A DNA stretch of 13,771 bases, taken from contig DAOUCV010000082.1 in assembly GCA_034432095.1 (NCBI GenBank), positions 1-13,771 of the forward strand, in the 5' to 3' direction. The stretch is from DAOUCV01 sp034432095 (lineage in GTDB: Bacteria > Chloroflexota > Dehalococcoidia > Dehalococcoidales > UBA2162). The position numbers and the translations under genes were made by a program. Below are positions 1-6,233 of the stretch, in pieces; the first letter of the stretch is position 1; each line of letters begins with the position of its first letter. The notes beneath the pieces are model-generated. The model ran no database searches and was not told the origin of the DNA. It saw only the letters and a program-made list of their open reading frames with translations.

Positions 1-2
1 TC

Positions 3-164
3 GACCTGGAATATCAGGGAATGCCGGAGGCTGTAGTGCACATCGGACATCGACGAGGGACGAAGCCCCTCTTCAAAACCAGATTCCCCTTCCCCTTATC
101 AAAGGGGAAGGGGATTAAGGGGATAGGGTTGTGGTCAAGTCTAATATCTGTCCGGTCTGCCTAG
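3..164 (+). CDS. Possible 3' end of an upstream gene (maybe proB), partial
   Basis: One frame is open from the window edge to a TAG at 162-164, overlapping the next gene by 34 nt. Its first part (about 3-58) reads like protein and includes the residues PEAVVHI. That recalls the C-terminal end of PUA-domain glutamate 5-kinases (ProB), the usual partner of proA, but this is inference from a short tail. From about 63 onward the frame runs through a palindromic intergenic repeat, so the final ~30 residues are low-complexity and may be a repeat-derived extension. The other two forward frames stop at 34-36 and 116-118, and one of them could instead hold the true end. Confidence 0.3.
   Translation, partial: DLEYQGMPEAVVHIGHRRGTKPLFKTRFPFPLSKGKGIKGIGLWSSLISVRSA
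85..114. repeat. Perfect 13-bp palindrome (hairpin) upstream of the zinc-ribbon gene
   Basis: Arms 85-97 and 102-114 are perfectly complementary, with a 4-nt loop (atca). The arms are pure pyrimidine/purine, built from CCCCTT units. The 3' flank (AAGGGG at 117-122) supplies the likely ribosome-binding site for the GTG at 131. The segment at 63-73 (AAGCCCCTCTT) recurs at 2465-2475, so this looks like one member of a degenerate intergenic repeat family. There is no T-run after it, so it is not a convincing intrinsic terminator. Confidence 0.6.
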
Positions 165-331
165 CCGATATTCCCGGAGAGTATATTGAAGAGGGAGACC
201 TCAGGATATCGGATGAGGTTATAACCTGTCCGAACTGCGGGTTTACACTTCAAGGGGCTGTTGACGAGTGCCCTGAGCTTGAGGAAGTTGATAAAGAGAA
301 AAGGATGGGGTTATCATACGAGGAGGTTTAG
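131..331 (+). CDS. LysW-like small zinc-ribbon protein
   Basis: A 66-aa acidic protein with two CxxC pairs (C7/C10 and C33/C36), so a zinc ribbon is likely. It starts with GTG; AAGGGG lies 8 nt upstream. Size, Cys spacing and the acidic C-terminal half resemble LysW, the amino-group carrier protein of lysine/arginine biosynthesis in Thermus and archaea. LysW, however, ends in Glu, whose side chain carries the substrate. This protein ends in EEV, so the known carrier chemistry is not supported. Its stop codon overlaps the Shine-Dalgarno (GAGGAGG) of proA 2 nt downstream, implying co-transcription and coupled translation. It may be a zinc-binding accessory protein of unknown role. The zinc ribbon is near certain; the LysW relationship is tentative. 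Confidence 0.7.
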   Translation: MVKSNICPVCLADIPGEYIEEGDLRISDEVITCPNCGFTLQGAVDECPELEEVDKEKRMGLSYEEV

Positions 332-333
332 CT

Positions 334-1605
334 ATGAAGTCCATCGAAGAATTGGAAGCAAAGGGGAAAGCTGCCAAAGCGGCTTCCCGCCGGTTAGCCT
401 ATCTCTCCACCGACGTCAAGAATAAGGCTTTGGTCAACATCGCTGATGACCTTTTAGCCAACAAGAATAAGATTCTGGCGGCCAATGCAGTTGATTACAA
501 AGAGGCGAAGGCTTCCGGGATGAACGAGGCGATGCTTGACCGTTTGCTGCTTAATTCAGCCCGTCTTGAGGGTATCGCCCACGATGTGCTGGCAGTGGCC
601 GCTCTCCCCGACCCGGTGGGTGAGGTGTTTGACATGCGCACCCTGCCCAATGGACTGCTACTCGGCAAAAAGAGGGTCCCATTCGGGGTAATCGCGGCTA
701 TCTATGAGAGCCGCCCCAACGTCACTATCGATATCTCCGTCCTCTGTTTGAAGTCAGGTAACGCTGTTATCCTCAGAGGTGGCAAAGAAGCGGTTCATTC
801 TAACAGTGCTCTAGCGAGCATAGTTCAGGAGGCGGCTAGTAGGGCTGGGATGCCTGAGGGAGCAGTTCAGTTCGTCGAGGATACTGACCGGGCTCTGGTC
901 GAGCACCTGCTCAGGATGAACGATGTTATTGACCTGGTTATCCCCCGCGGTGGAGCGGAACTGATAAAGTGGGTCAGAGAAAACGCCAGGATGCCGGTAA
1001 TTGCTGGTGGCATCGGCGTTTGCCATACCTATATTGATAAAAGTGCCGATATAGCTAAGGCAGTGGCTATCGTCTATAATGCCAAGGTGCAGAAACCTTC
1101 GGTCTGTAACGCTCTGGACTGCATCTTGGTTCATAAAGATATTGCCGAACAGTGCCTGCCGGCAGTGGCTGCGGAGCTGAACAGAGCTAAAGTGGAGTTG
1201 CACTGCGATGAACGAGCCCTGTCCATTCTGAAACCTAACCCATCCCTGAAACTTGTACCCGCCGTAGTTGAGGACTGGGGCAGGGAGTTTCTGGCACTAG
1301 TGGCAGCAGTCAAGGTAGTAGACTCTCTGGATGAAGCGATGGAGCATATTGCCCGTTATGGTTCAGGGGCTGACGAGGCTATTGTCACCGAGGACTACAC
1401 TGCTGCCACCCGCTTCCTCAATGAAGTGGATGCTGCCTGTGTCTATGTTAATGCCAGCACCCGCTTCACTGATGGAGGCCAGTTTGGTCTGGGAGCGGAG
1501 GTAGCCATCAGTACCCAGAAAATGCACGCCCGTGGTCCTATGGGACTGAAGGAGCTAACCAGCTATAAGTGGATTATCTTCGGCAACGGGCAGGTAAGAC
1601 CTTAA
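334..1605 (+). CDS. proA: Glutamate-5-semialdehyde dehydrogenase (gamma-glutamyl phosphate reductase)
   Basis: A 423-aa protein, typical ProA length. It is an aldehyde-dehydrogenase-fold enzyme that reduces gamma-glutamyl phosphate to glutamate-5-semialdehyde with NADPH, the second step of proline synthesis in the cytosol. Visible signatures are the ESRPNVT segment in the N-terminal half, VIPRGG near residues 202-207, the catalytic cysteine C258 in QKPSVCNA, YGSG near 345 and the C-terminal HARGPMGLKELTSYKW block. The usual YGSGHSDAI reads YGSGADEAI, a mild deviation. The start follows GAGGAGG, which overlaps the end of the zinc-ribbon gene. It is convergent with rph, with 17 nt between the stops and no clear terminator. 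The usual partner proB is not inside the window but may end at its left edge. Confidence 0.95.
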   Translation: MKSIEELEAKGKAAKAASRRLAYLSTDVKNKALVNIADDLLANKNKILAANAVDYKEAKASGMNEAMLDRLLLNSARLEGIAHDVLAVAALPDPVGEVFDMRTLPNGLLLGKKRVPFGVIAAIYESRPNVTIDISVLCLKSGNAVILRGGKEAVHSNSALASIVQEAASRAGMPEGAVQFVEDTDRALVEHLLRMNDVIDLVIPRGGAELIKWVRENARMPVIAGGIGVCHTYIDKSADIAKAVAIVYNAKVQKPSVCNALDCILVHKDIAEQCLPAVAAELNRAKVELHCDERALSILKPNPSLKLVPAVVEDWGREFLALVAAVKVVDSLDEAMEHIARYGSGADEAIVTEDYTAATRFLNEVDAACVYVNASTRFTDGGQFGLGAEVAISTQKMHARGPMGLKELTSYKWIIFGNGQVRP

Positions 1606-1622
1606 GGACAGTTAATAAATTC

Positions 1623-2354
1623 TTATTTTGCCCCGGCTGCCTCTAGGGCTGCCTGCTGGATTTGAAACAGTTCCCTGATCCCCTTTTCAGCTAGAGAAAG
1701 CAGGGCATCAACTGTCTCCTTGCTATAAGGCTTACCTTCAGCCGTGCCCTGTATTTCAACAAACTCACCCCGGCTGGTCATCACCACGTTAAAATCAACG
1801 CTGGCGATAGAGTCTTCCTCATAGCACAGGTCCAGAAGCTTATTGTTATGCACAATGCCAACACTGGTAGCTGCTATGGCACTCTTCAGGGGTATGGTTG
1901 ATAATGCCCCCATATCTACAAGGGTTTTCATTGCCTGATACAGGGCAACATAGCTACCGGTAATGGCTGCTGTCCTGGTACCACCGTCTGCCTGAAGAAC
2001 ATCACAATCTACAATCAGAGTTCTCTCACCTAGCGCCGAGAGGTCGGTTACCGCCCGCAGCGAGCGCCCGATGAGGCGCTGTATTTCCTGATTCCTGCCG
2101 ATGACCCTGCCTAATGATGCCTCACGAGGACTACGGGTGACTGTAGCCCTGGGTAACATGGAGTATTCAGCCGTAATCCAGCCACCACCTCCCTCTTTAA
2201 GGAAAGCCGGCACTCGCTCCTCCACACTAACTGAGCACAGTACTCGGGTCTTTCCCAGCTCAATCAGTGCCGAGCCTTCGGCAAAGCTCTGGTATCCAGG
2301 TATTATCTGCACTGGACGTAACTCGTCCCAGGCACGACCATCAGCCCTCTTCAC
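1623..2354 (-). CDS. rph: Ribonuclease PH
   Basis: A 243-aa phosphorolytic 3'-5' exoribonuclease that trims tRNA 3' extensions, releasing nucleoside diphosphates; members form hexameric rings. Visible are the N-terminal RADGR, WITAEYSMLPRAT (59-71), the EIQRLIGRSLRA helix (90-101), CDVLQADGGTRTA (117-129) with the phosphate-binding GTR, and the acidic pair D181/D187 expected to bind metal. The start is GTG, chosen because GGAAGG sits 6 nt upstream and the family N-terminus (RxDGR) begins right there. It lies downstream of pncC on the same strand, but 134 nt and a hairpin separate them, so independent transcription is likely. Length and motifs are intact. Confidence 0.96.
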   Translation of the reverse strand: MKRADGRAWDELRPVQIIPGYQSFAEGSALIELGKTRVLCSVSVEERVPAFLKEGGGGWITAEYSMLPRATVTRSPREASLGRVIGRNQEIQRLIGRSLRAVTDLSALGERTLIVDCDVLQADGGTRTAAITGSYVALYQAMKTLVDMGALSTIPLKSAIAATSVGIVHNNKLLDLCYEEDSIASVDFNVVMTSRGEFVEIQGTAEGKPYSKETVDALLSLAEKGIRELFQIQQAALEAAGAK

Positions 2355-2452
2355 TTAAAACCTTCCCGCCTAACTTCTGAGATATATGCCTCAGTATATC
2401 ATTGATAGTCAATAGGGGCAATGGAATCGGGGAAAGGGAGGAGATAATTACA

Positions 2453-2476
2453 AAAGAGGGGTTAAAGCCCCTCTTT
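2453..2476 (-). terminator. Probable terminator hairpin after pncC
   Basis: A perfect 9-bp stem (2453-2461 with 2468-2476) and a 6-nt loop lie 12 nt beyond the pncC stop. Read on the - strand it ends in CUCUUUUGUAAUU, a short, imperfect U-tract. Position and shape fit an intrinsic terminator that would insulate rph from pncC. The right arm shares an 11-mer with the repeat at 63-73, so it may be a repeat-derived terminator. Confidence 0.55.
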
Positions 2477-2488
2477 AACTCCCCCTAA

Positions 2489-2968
2489 TTATTTCAAGCT
2501 CAGCAGGTATTCTTTTAGCCAGCTTAAAGCTGCCTCAGTGGCGTCCTGCTTGTTTTTCTCGCGGTCATGCCCCAAAATGTGTTTCTGGCTGTAAGTTAAA
2601 TTCTGGTGTGATAGACCCAGGTAGAACAGCCCCACTGGCTTCCCCGGAGTAGCCCCCCCGGGCCCAGCAATACCAGTATCAGCCAGACAGATATCTACGG
2701 CTAGAATTTTTCTACCGCCCTGTGCCATCTCTTCAGCCACCTGCGGGCTCACCGCACCATAACGGCGGATAGTTTCTTTTTTGACTCCCACCACCTTAAT
2801 CTTGGTTTCATTGCTATAAGCAGTGACCGACCCTTTATAGTAGTCCGAGCTGCCCGGGACATTGGTGATGCGGTGAGAAATTAACCCGCCGGTAGCTGAC
2901 TCAACCACCCCCAGAGTCAGTCCCTTCTGACGAAGCAAATTGCCTATATCCTGCTCCAAGCCACCCAT
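2489..2968 (-). CDS. pncC: Nicotinamide-nucleotide amidase (CinA C-terminal domain, stand-alone)
   Basis: A 159-aa protein covering only the CinA C-terminal (PncC) domain, which hydrolyses nicotinamide mononucleotide to nicotinate mononucleotide in pyridine-nucleotide salvage. Signatures are ESATGG (23-28) with the probable nucleophile S24, the PGSSDYYKGSVTAYSNETK block (38-56), YGAVS (70-74) and GIAGPGG (99-105) followed by KPVG. The N-terminal MoCF-like domain of full CinA is absent and no remnant is seen upstream, so this is the stand-alone YgaD/PncC form rather than a truncation. Only a weak AAGG precedes the ATG, and AT-rich TATATA sequence lies a few bases upstream, so the transcript may have a very short leader. 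It is divergent from the small membrane-protein gene. Confidence 0.93.
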   Translation of the reverse strand: MGGLEQDIGNLLRQKGLTLGVVESATGGLISHRITNVPGSSDYYKGSVTAYSNETKIKVVGVKKETIRRYGAVSPQVAEEMAQGGRKILAVDICLADTGIAGPGGATPGKPVGLFYLGLSHQNLTYSQKHILGHDREKNKQDATEAALSWLKEYLLSLK

Positions 2969-3007
2969 AACCTTATATACGCTTAAATTAAATGTGTGCT
3001 GGTTATA

Positions 3008-3036
3008 TTGATTATAGAGCAGTTTGTGAGTAAAAT
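3008..3036 (+). promoter_or_regulatory. Sigma70-like promoter for the small membrane protein
   Basis: TTGATT (3008-3013) is separated by exactly 17 nt from TAAAAT (3031-3036). The predicted start near 3043 leaves a leader of about 25 nt before the ATG at 3068. Identified by consensus match only. Confidence 0.45.
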
Positions 3037-3067
3037 AAAACCAAATCTGGTAAAGGAGAGCAGTCCA

Positions 3068-3262
3068 ATGGCAATATTAGCCTGGGTTTTTGGTATCCTT
3101 GGTGGGCTATGCGCGGTAATGGGCATTATCACAGCGGCAGAGGCAGTGCCATTGCTTGCCGAACTTCCCGAAGCGTTTAACGAAATGTTCTGGCTGGCGT
3201 TGGGGGGAGTCTTGCTTCTAGCCTGCATCGCCTTTTCTATTTCTCGCACTGAGTACGAATAG
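3068..3262 (+). CDS. Small two-helix membrane protein, unknown function
   Basis: A 64-aa hydrophobic protein. The first helix (about residues 4-31) and second helix (about 40-57) flank a short acidic loop, and the chain ends in SRTEYE. An in-frame ATG exists further upstream at 2996, but the start at 3068 is preferred. AAAGGAG lies 9 nt upstream, the first helix begins right there, and the upstream extension overlaps the probable promoter. I do not recognise the family. It is divergent from pncC and convergent with the DUF4349 gene, so it seems to be a single-gene unit. It could be a small membrane subunit or regulator, but nothing in the sequence fixes a role. Confidence 0.65.
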   Translation: MAILAWVFGILGGLCAVMGIITAAEAVPLLAELPEAFNEMFWLALGGVLLLACIAFSISRTEYE

Positions 3263-3287
3263 TGAAGTCCGTTGTACCATGCTCCAA

Positions 3288-4409
3288 TCACCGGGACTGT
3301 TTGCGTCGGCGACGCCAGTACATAACGCCGTAGACGATGCCACCAACAACTATCCAGACAGGACTGAAAATACCAATCCAGATGAATACGTTGGCTAGCA
3401 CACGACCAAAGGTGACCAGGCCATTCCAGGCTCCACCAACGATGCTGCCGGCGCTCCAGCCAGGAAGGACGGTAATATAATCAATTCTGGTCTCGGTATC
3501 CCTGTTGCCCTTGTCATCACTCACCGTCAGGGAGACAGTATAGCTTCCATCAGCCTTATAGGCATGAGTGGGATTCTCGCTGGTGCTGGTGGTACCGTCA
3601 CCGAAGTCCCACTCGTAGCTGTAGGGTGTGAAACCTCCGCTGACCTGAGACCAGAACCTCACCGCCTCCCATTCTTTTACCGTTGCCTTATTAGCATATA
3701 ATTTAACATCAAGTTTGGACTGCTCCAGGCTTATTTCAATGAGGGAGGTCTCCGAGGTTCGCTCCAGATATTGCATACGTGCCTTGGTCCGGTCAATTTC
3801 ATCCCTGACGTTAGATAGTTCACGCTGAACAGCCAGAATATCCTCAACCGTTTCCGCCTTCTCCATTATCCTGAGTAACTGGGCTTCGGTTGCTTCAAGA
3901 TTCCCTAGCTTAGCCTCCAGGTCAACATACTCCTCGGTTACGTCCTTGCTTGACGAGGTCTCGGAGATTACATCAACTGCCAGCTCCCTCAGCGTCCCCA
4001 TCGCGGCATCAAAATGCTCAGCCGGCACACGAATGGAAATGTGTCCCACCAGCCTCTCCCCTTCCTTCCACATACTGGAAGAAACCACATATCCCTCAAA
4101 GCCTTCAGCCATACTGGTAATCTGGTCTATGGCACTAGCAACATCCTCTACTACCAGCGACATATTCCCGGTGCGGACGATCATCCGCTCGGTAGCCCAC
4201 TGCTCGGCGGCACTTAATCCCAGAGATTCACCTGCAATGGCGACCTTGGAAGTCGGCACTCCTTTCTCTTCTATTGACCGCTCTTGTATTTCCGGTCTTG
4301 GTACGCCTATCTCTTCTTCAGCTTTCTCCACGCCCGGAGTTCGAGCACAGGAAACAGTCACCAGCAGAGTCACCAGCCACAGCCCGATTATCCCCGTTAA
4401 CCTTTTCAT
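3288..4409 (-). CDS. DUF4349 lipoprotein with inserted PKD domain and C-terminal membrane anchor
   Basis: A 373-aa envelope protein. A signal peptide (1-20) ends in a lipobox-like TVSC, making C21 a probable lipidation site. A DUF4349 region follows (about 72-232), with a beta-rich start (ERMIVRTGNMSL) and a predicted coiled coil (about 158-222, heptad-rich, charged). Residues about 240-315 form a PKD domain with YEWDFGDGT and HAY, and then comes a hydrophobic helix (about 338-364) and a basic RRRRK tail. In ordinary DUF4349 proteins the coiled-coil region runs straight into the membrane segment; here the PKD domain sits between them. DUF4349 has no firmly established function. PKD domains are extracellular beta-sandwiches that often mediate adhesion or spacing. 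The start follows AGGAGG by 6 nt. I infer a surface-exposed, doubly anchored protein. Confidence 0.85.
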   Translation of the reverse strand: MKRLTGIIGLWLVTLLVTVSCARTPGVEKAEEEIGVPRPEIQERSIEEKGVPTSKVAIAGESLGLSAAEQWATERMIVRTGNMSLVVEDVASAIDQITSMAEGFEGYVVSSSMWKEGERLVGHISIRVPAEHFDAAMGTLRELAVDVISETSSSKDVTEEYVDLEAKLGNLEATEAQLLRIMEKAETVEDILAVQRELSNVRDEIDRTKARMQYLERTSETSLIEISLEQSKLDVKLYANKATVKEWEAVRFWSQVSGGFTPYSYEWDFGDGTTSTSENPTHAYKADGSYTVSLTVSDDKGNRDTETRIDYITVLPGWSAGSIVGGAWNGLVTFGRVLANVFIWIGIFSPVWIVVGGIVYGVMYWRRRRKQSR

Positions 4410-4442
4410 TAACAGCCTCCTGCTTATGGCTCAACTTTATTT

Positions 4443-4470
4443 ACTATACACTATAACGCTAATGAGGCAA
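4443..4470 (-). promoter_or_regulatory. Sigma70-like promoter for the DUF4349 gene
   Basis: On the - strand TTGCCT (4465-4470) is followed 16 nt later by TATAGT (4443-4448). The transcript would start near 4436, leaving about 26 nt before the ATG at 4409 with AGGAGG in between. Consensus match only. Confidence 0.45.
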
Positions 4471-4486
4471 AAAAGATAGTTTTTTG

Positions 4487-4543
4487 GTAACCCACCTGAC
4501 CCCCTCTCCTTCTTAAGGAAAAGGGCGCAGGGTAATAGGTTAC
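4487..4543 (-). repeat. Nested palindromic intergenic repeat after dut, possible terminator
   Basis: Three nested complementary segments occur: GTAACC/GGTTAC (4487-4492 and 4538-4543), CCTG/CAGG (4495-4498 and 4528-4531) and an inner 11-pair stem (4501-4511 with 4515-4525, loop 3 nt). Two inner positions are C-A mismatches on the + strand but G-U pairs in RNA from the - strand. The fold therefore suits a transcript reading out of dut. A U-run occurs only ~20 nt later, so terminator activity is uncertain. Composition (CCCCCTCTCCTT...AAGGAAAAGGG) matches the purine/pyrimidine style of the hairpin at 85-114. Confidence 0.5.
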
Positions 4544-4550
4544 TAGATAC

Positions 4551-5063
4551 CTAGACGTTTTCGTTTTGATATGTCCCTTGGTAGCCTTCTGTTTTCCCGC
4601 TCAGGCGGAAGAAAACAAGCTGCACGATTCTGGCATTCTTCTGCAAACGGAACCCTTGGGGGTTGTAGACCACCATCAGAGACTGGGAACGACCGGAGTA
4701 GCCAGCATCCCATACTGCGGTGCCGATGGTGACACCACAACGGAGCAGGCTTGACCTGGGTCTGGCTAATGCCATAACATTGTTAGGTAGGTGGACAATC
4801 TCATTGTAGGTGATAATATAGGCACCGGGCGCCAGGTCAATAAAGCCCAGCCCATCAAATACTAAGGGAGCAAGCTTAGAGACGAGCCTCTGGCTGTCAT
4901 CTCGAGCTATCCTGCCCGGTGTTTGGAGCAGGACTAGTTCACGGAGTGTCAGGTCAAAACCATTGGGTTGCAGTTGTGCCTTAAGGTCGATATAGCCTTC
5001 TATCAGAGGAGGCTCTTTTGCCAGTAAGCGGTGAATGTCCGGCTTGGATAAAACGGCTGACAT
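4551..5063 (-). CDS. dut: dUTP diphosphatase, archaeal/DCD-family type
   Basis: A 170-aa protein of the dCTP deaminase/dUTPase fold. It hydrolyses dUTP to dUMP and pyrophosphate, keeping uracil out of DNA and feeding dTMP synthesis. Motifs seen are QPNGFDL (32-38), ARPRSSL (100-106), the AVWDAGYSG block (116-124) with D119 as the likely water-activating aspartate, YNPQG (133-137), QLVFFRL (148-154) and a YQGTYQ tail (161-166). dCTP deaminases have a catalytic Glu two residues before the YN pair; here that residue is V131. Deamination is therefore unlikely and the protein should be a pure dUTPase. The tail and the RSSL/YN pattern match archaeal Dut better than the usual trimeric bacterial Dut. 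The start has only a weak GAG upstream. It is divergent from the HAD gene, with 58 nt between starts. Confidence 0.82.
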   Translation of the reverse strand: MSAVLSKPDIHRLLAKEPPLIEGYIDLKAQLQPNGFDLTLRELVLLQTPGRIARDDSQRLVSKLAPLVFDGLGFIDLAPGAYIITYNEIVHLPNNVMALARPRSSLLRCGVTIGTAVWDAGYSGRSQSLMVVYNPQGFRLQKNARIVQLVFFRLSGKTEGYQGTYQNENV

Positions 5064-5121
5064 TTCAGCTCAAGTATAGCACTTTCAGTGCGCAAAGGGA
5101 TATATAAACAAGGGGATACGG

Positions 5122-5943
5122 TTGACAAATCCTTCCTATAAGCTTTTAGTCGTGGATATAGATGGCACGCTCTTAAATAAGAATGGAGCGGTCTCACCCG
5201 AGGACAAAAAGGCGCTGTCCCAAGCTCGCAGTCTGGGTATTCAGGTCTCCCTGTCCACTGGACGGGTAGTTAACGCCTGCTTAGAAATTCTCCGCCAGCT
5301 TTCGCTGGATGGATACCATATCTTCTTTGACGGTGCTCTGGTATATAACCCGGCAGAAGTTCAAGAAGTCTATGTTGAGCCAATCAGTGAAGAGCTAGTC
5401 CGGCAGATGGTTGACTTTGCTCGCAGGAATGAAATAAACCTGGAGCTCTTTTCAACGAACCACTTTTTTATTGAGCGGGAGACGTGGGTTACTGACATTC
5501 GTCGCCGGTTTTTTGGTCTTGAGCCAACAATCGTGGACTTCGCCAGGCTCCGGCAGGATGAGAAGATTATTAAGGGCGGACTGGTAGTCTCCTCGGAGGA
5601 AGAGAAGGCCAGGGCTAACGATTTGTGCCTTCATTTCAAGAATCGCCTTAATTTCTCTTTGACCAGAACGCCGGCTTATCCTGATATTGATTTTTACAAT
5701 GTGGTTGCCGCTGATGTATCCAAGGGGAAAGCCCTGGCCGCTTTAGCTTCTTTCCTGGGGATACCTCTGACTGAGGTTATGGCGATAGGCGATGGGGCGA
5801 ACGACATCCCGCTCCTTGCCTCAGCCGGTCTGGCGGTGGCTATGGGCAATGCTCCTGAAGAGTTAAAGGCAGTAGCCGACGACGTTACTCTCGATGTCGA
5901 CCATAGCGGTGTCGCTGCAGCTATCAATAGATTCTTGTTGTAA
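5122..5943 (+). CDS. Cof-type HAD-IIB hydrolase (sugar-phosphate or cofactor phosphatase)
   Basis: A 273-aa cytosolic phosphatase. HAD motif I is DIDGT (D12 nucleophile, D14 acid/base), motif II is STGR (45-48), motif III Lys is K201 in VSKGKAL, and motif IV is GDGANDIPLL (223-232). The cap between motifs II and III is about 150 residues of mixed alpha/beta, as in Cof/YbjI-type (C2) enzymes, which dephosphorylate sugar phosphates, flavin precursors or PLP. The substrate cannot be read from sequence. The start is TTG, supported by AAGGGG about 6 nt upstream and by motif I lying 12 residues in. It is transcribed away from dut and is convergent with the zinc-ribbon gene. All catalytic residues are present. 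Confidence 0.88.
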   Translation: MTNPSYKLLVVDIDGTLLNKNGAVSPEDKKALSQARSLGIQVSLSTGRVVNACLEILRQLSLDGYHIFFDGALVYNPAEVQEVYVEPISEELVRQMVDFARRNEINLELFSTNHFFIERETWVTDIRRRFFGLEPTIVDFARLRQDEKIIKGGLVVSSEEEKARANDLCLHFKNRLNFSLTRTPAYPDIDFYNVVAADVSKGKALAALASFLGIPLTEVMAIGDGANDIPLLASAGLAVAMGNAPEELKAVADDVTLDVDHSGVAAAINRFLL

Positions 5944-5975
5944 CCCATTATGGAGGGGTATCGTTTGGTAATGGG
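5944..5975. repeat. Inverted repeat between convergent genes
   Basis: CCCATTA (5944-5950) and TAATGGG (5969-5975) are complementary, with an 18-nt loop, immediately after the HAD stop codon. No T-run follows on either strand, so it is at most a weak bidirectional terminator or transcript-end stem. Confidence 0.3.
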
Positions 5976-6002
5976 ATTGAAAAGGGCTCCGTCATTGGCT
6001 AA

Positions 6003-6218
6003 TTATCTCCGAAACAGGCGTTGCCACCACGGTAGTCCATTACTAAATCCCCTCACCACGAAGGAGTGCTCACACTTGCCACATCGCCAGGTCCGGTACT
6101 GCTTATTGTAGTAAGTCTCGGAGCTTCCGCAACGGGGGCAGGAAGTTCTTATTCTTCTGGCTGTCTCTTTATCAAGCCGCTTCCAGTAATCGTCATGCCA
6201 GCCGGGACGAGTGGGCAT
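6003..6218 (-). CDS. Small zinc-ribbon protein, unknown function
   Basis: A 71-aa basic protein. CPRCG (C27/C30) and CGKC (C46/C49), 15 residues apart, form a treble/zinc-ribbon site of the kind found in transcription- or ribosome-associated ribbons and in transposase N-termini. The segment between carries aromatic and basic residues (YYNKQYRTW), suggesting nucleic-acid contact. The C-terminus is Trp/Arg-rich (PWWQRLFRR). The ATG is preceded by GGGAGG at 5 nt. It begins 15 nt after the stop of the TGS GTPase on the same strand, so the two are probably co-transcribed. A role alongside that GTPase on RNA or ribosomes is only a guess from adjacency. The exact family is not recognised. Confidence 0.7.
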   Translation of the reverse strand: MPTRPGWHDDYWKRLDKETARRIRTSCPRCGSSETYYNKQYRTWRCGKCEHSFVVRGFSNGLPWWQRLFRR

Positions 6219-6233
6219 TGCAGCCTCCCTTTC

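Noticed and set aside
811..1203. 130-codon - strand open frame inside proA
   Set aside because: It is fully antisense to conserved ProA sequence including the catalytic Cys region, with no motif of its own.
2996..3067. Upstream ATG giving an 88-aa version of the small membrane protein
   Set aside because: The extension overlaps the probable promoter, and the better Shine-Dalgarno (AAAGGAG) belongs to the ATG at 3068.
3946..4479. 177-codon + strand open frame
   Set aside because: It lies antisense to the signal peptide and DUF4349 domain, has no recognisable domain, and its start lacks a ribosome-binding site. It is a shadow of the - strand gene.
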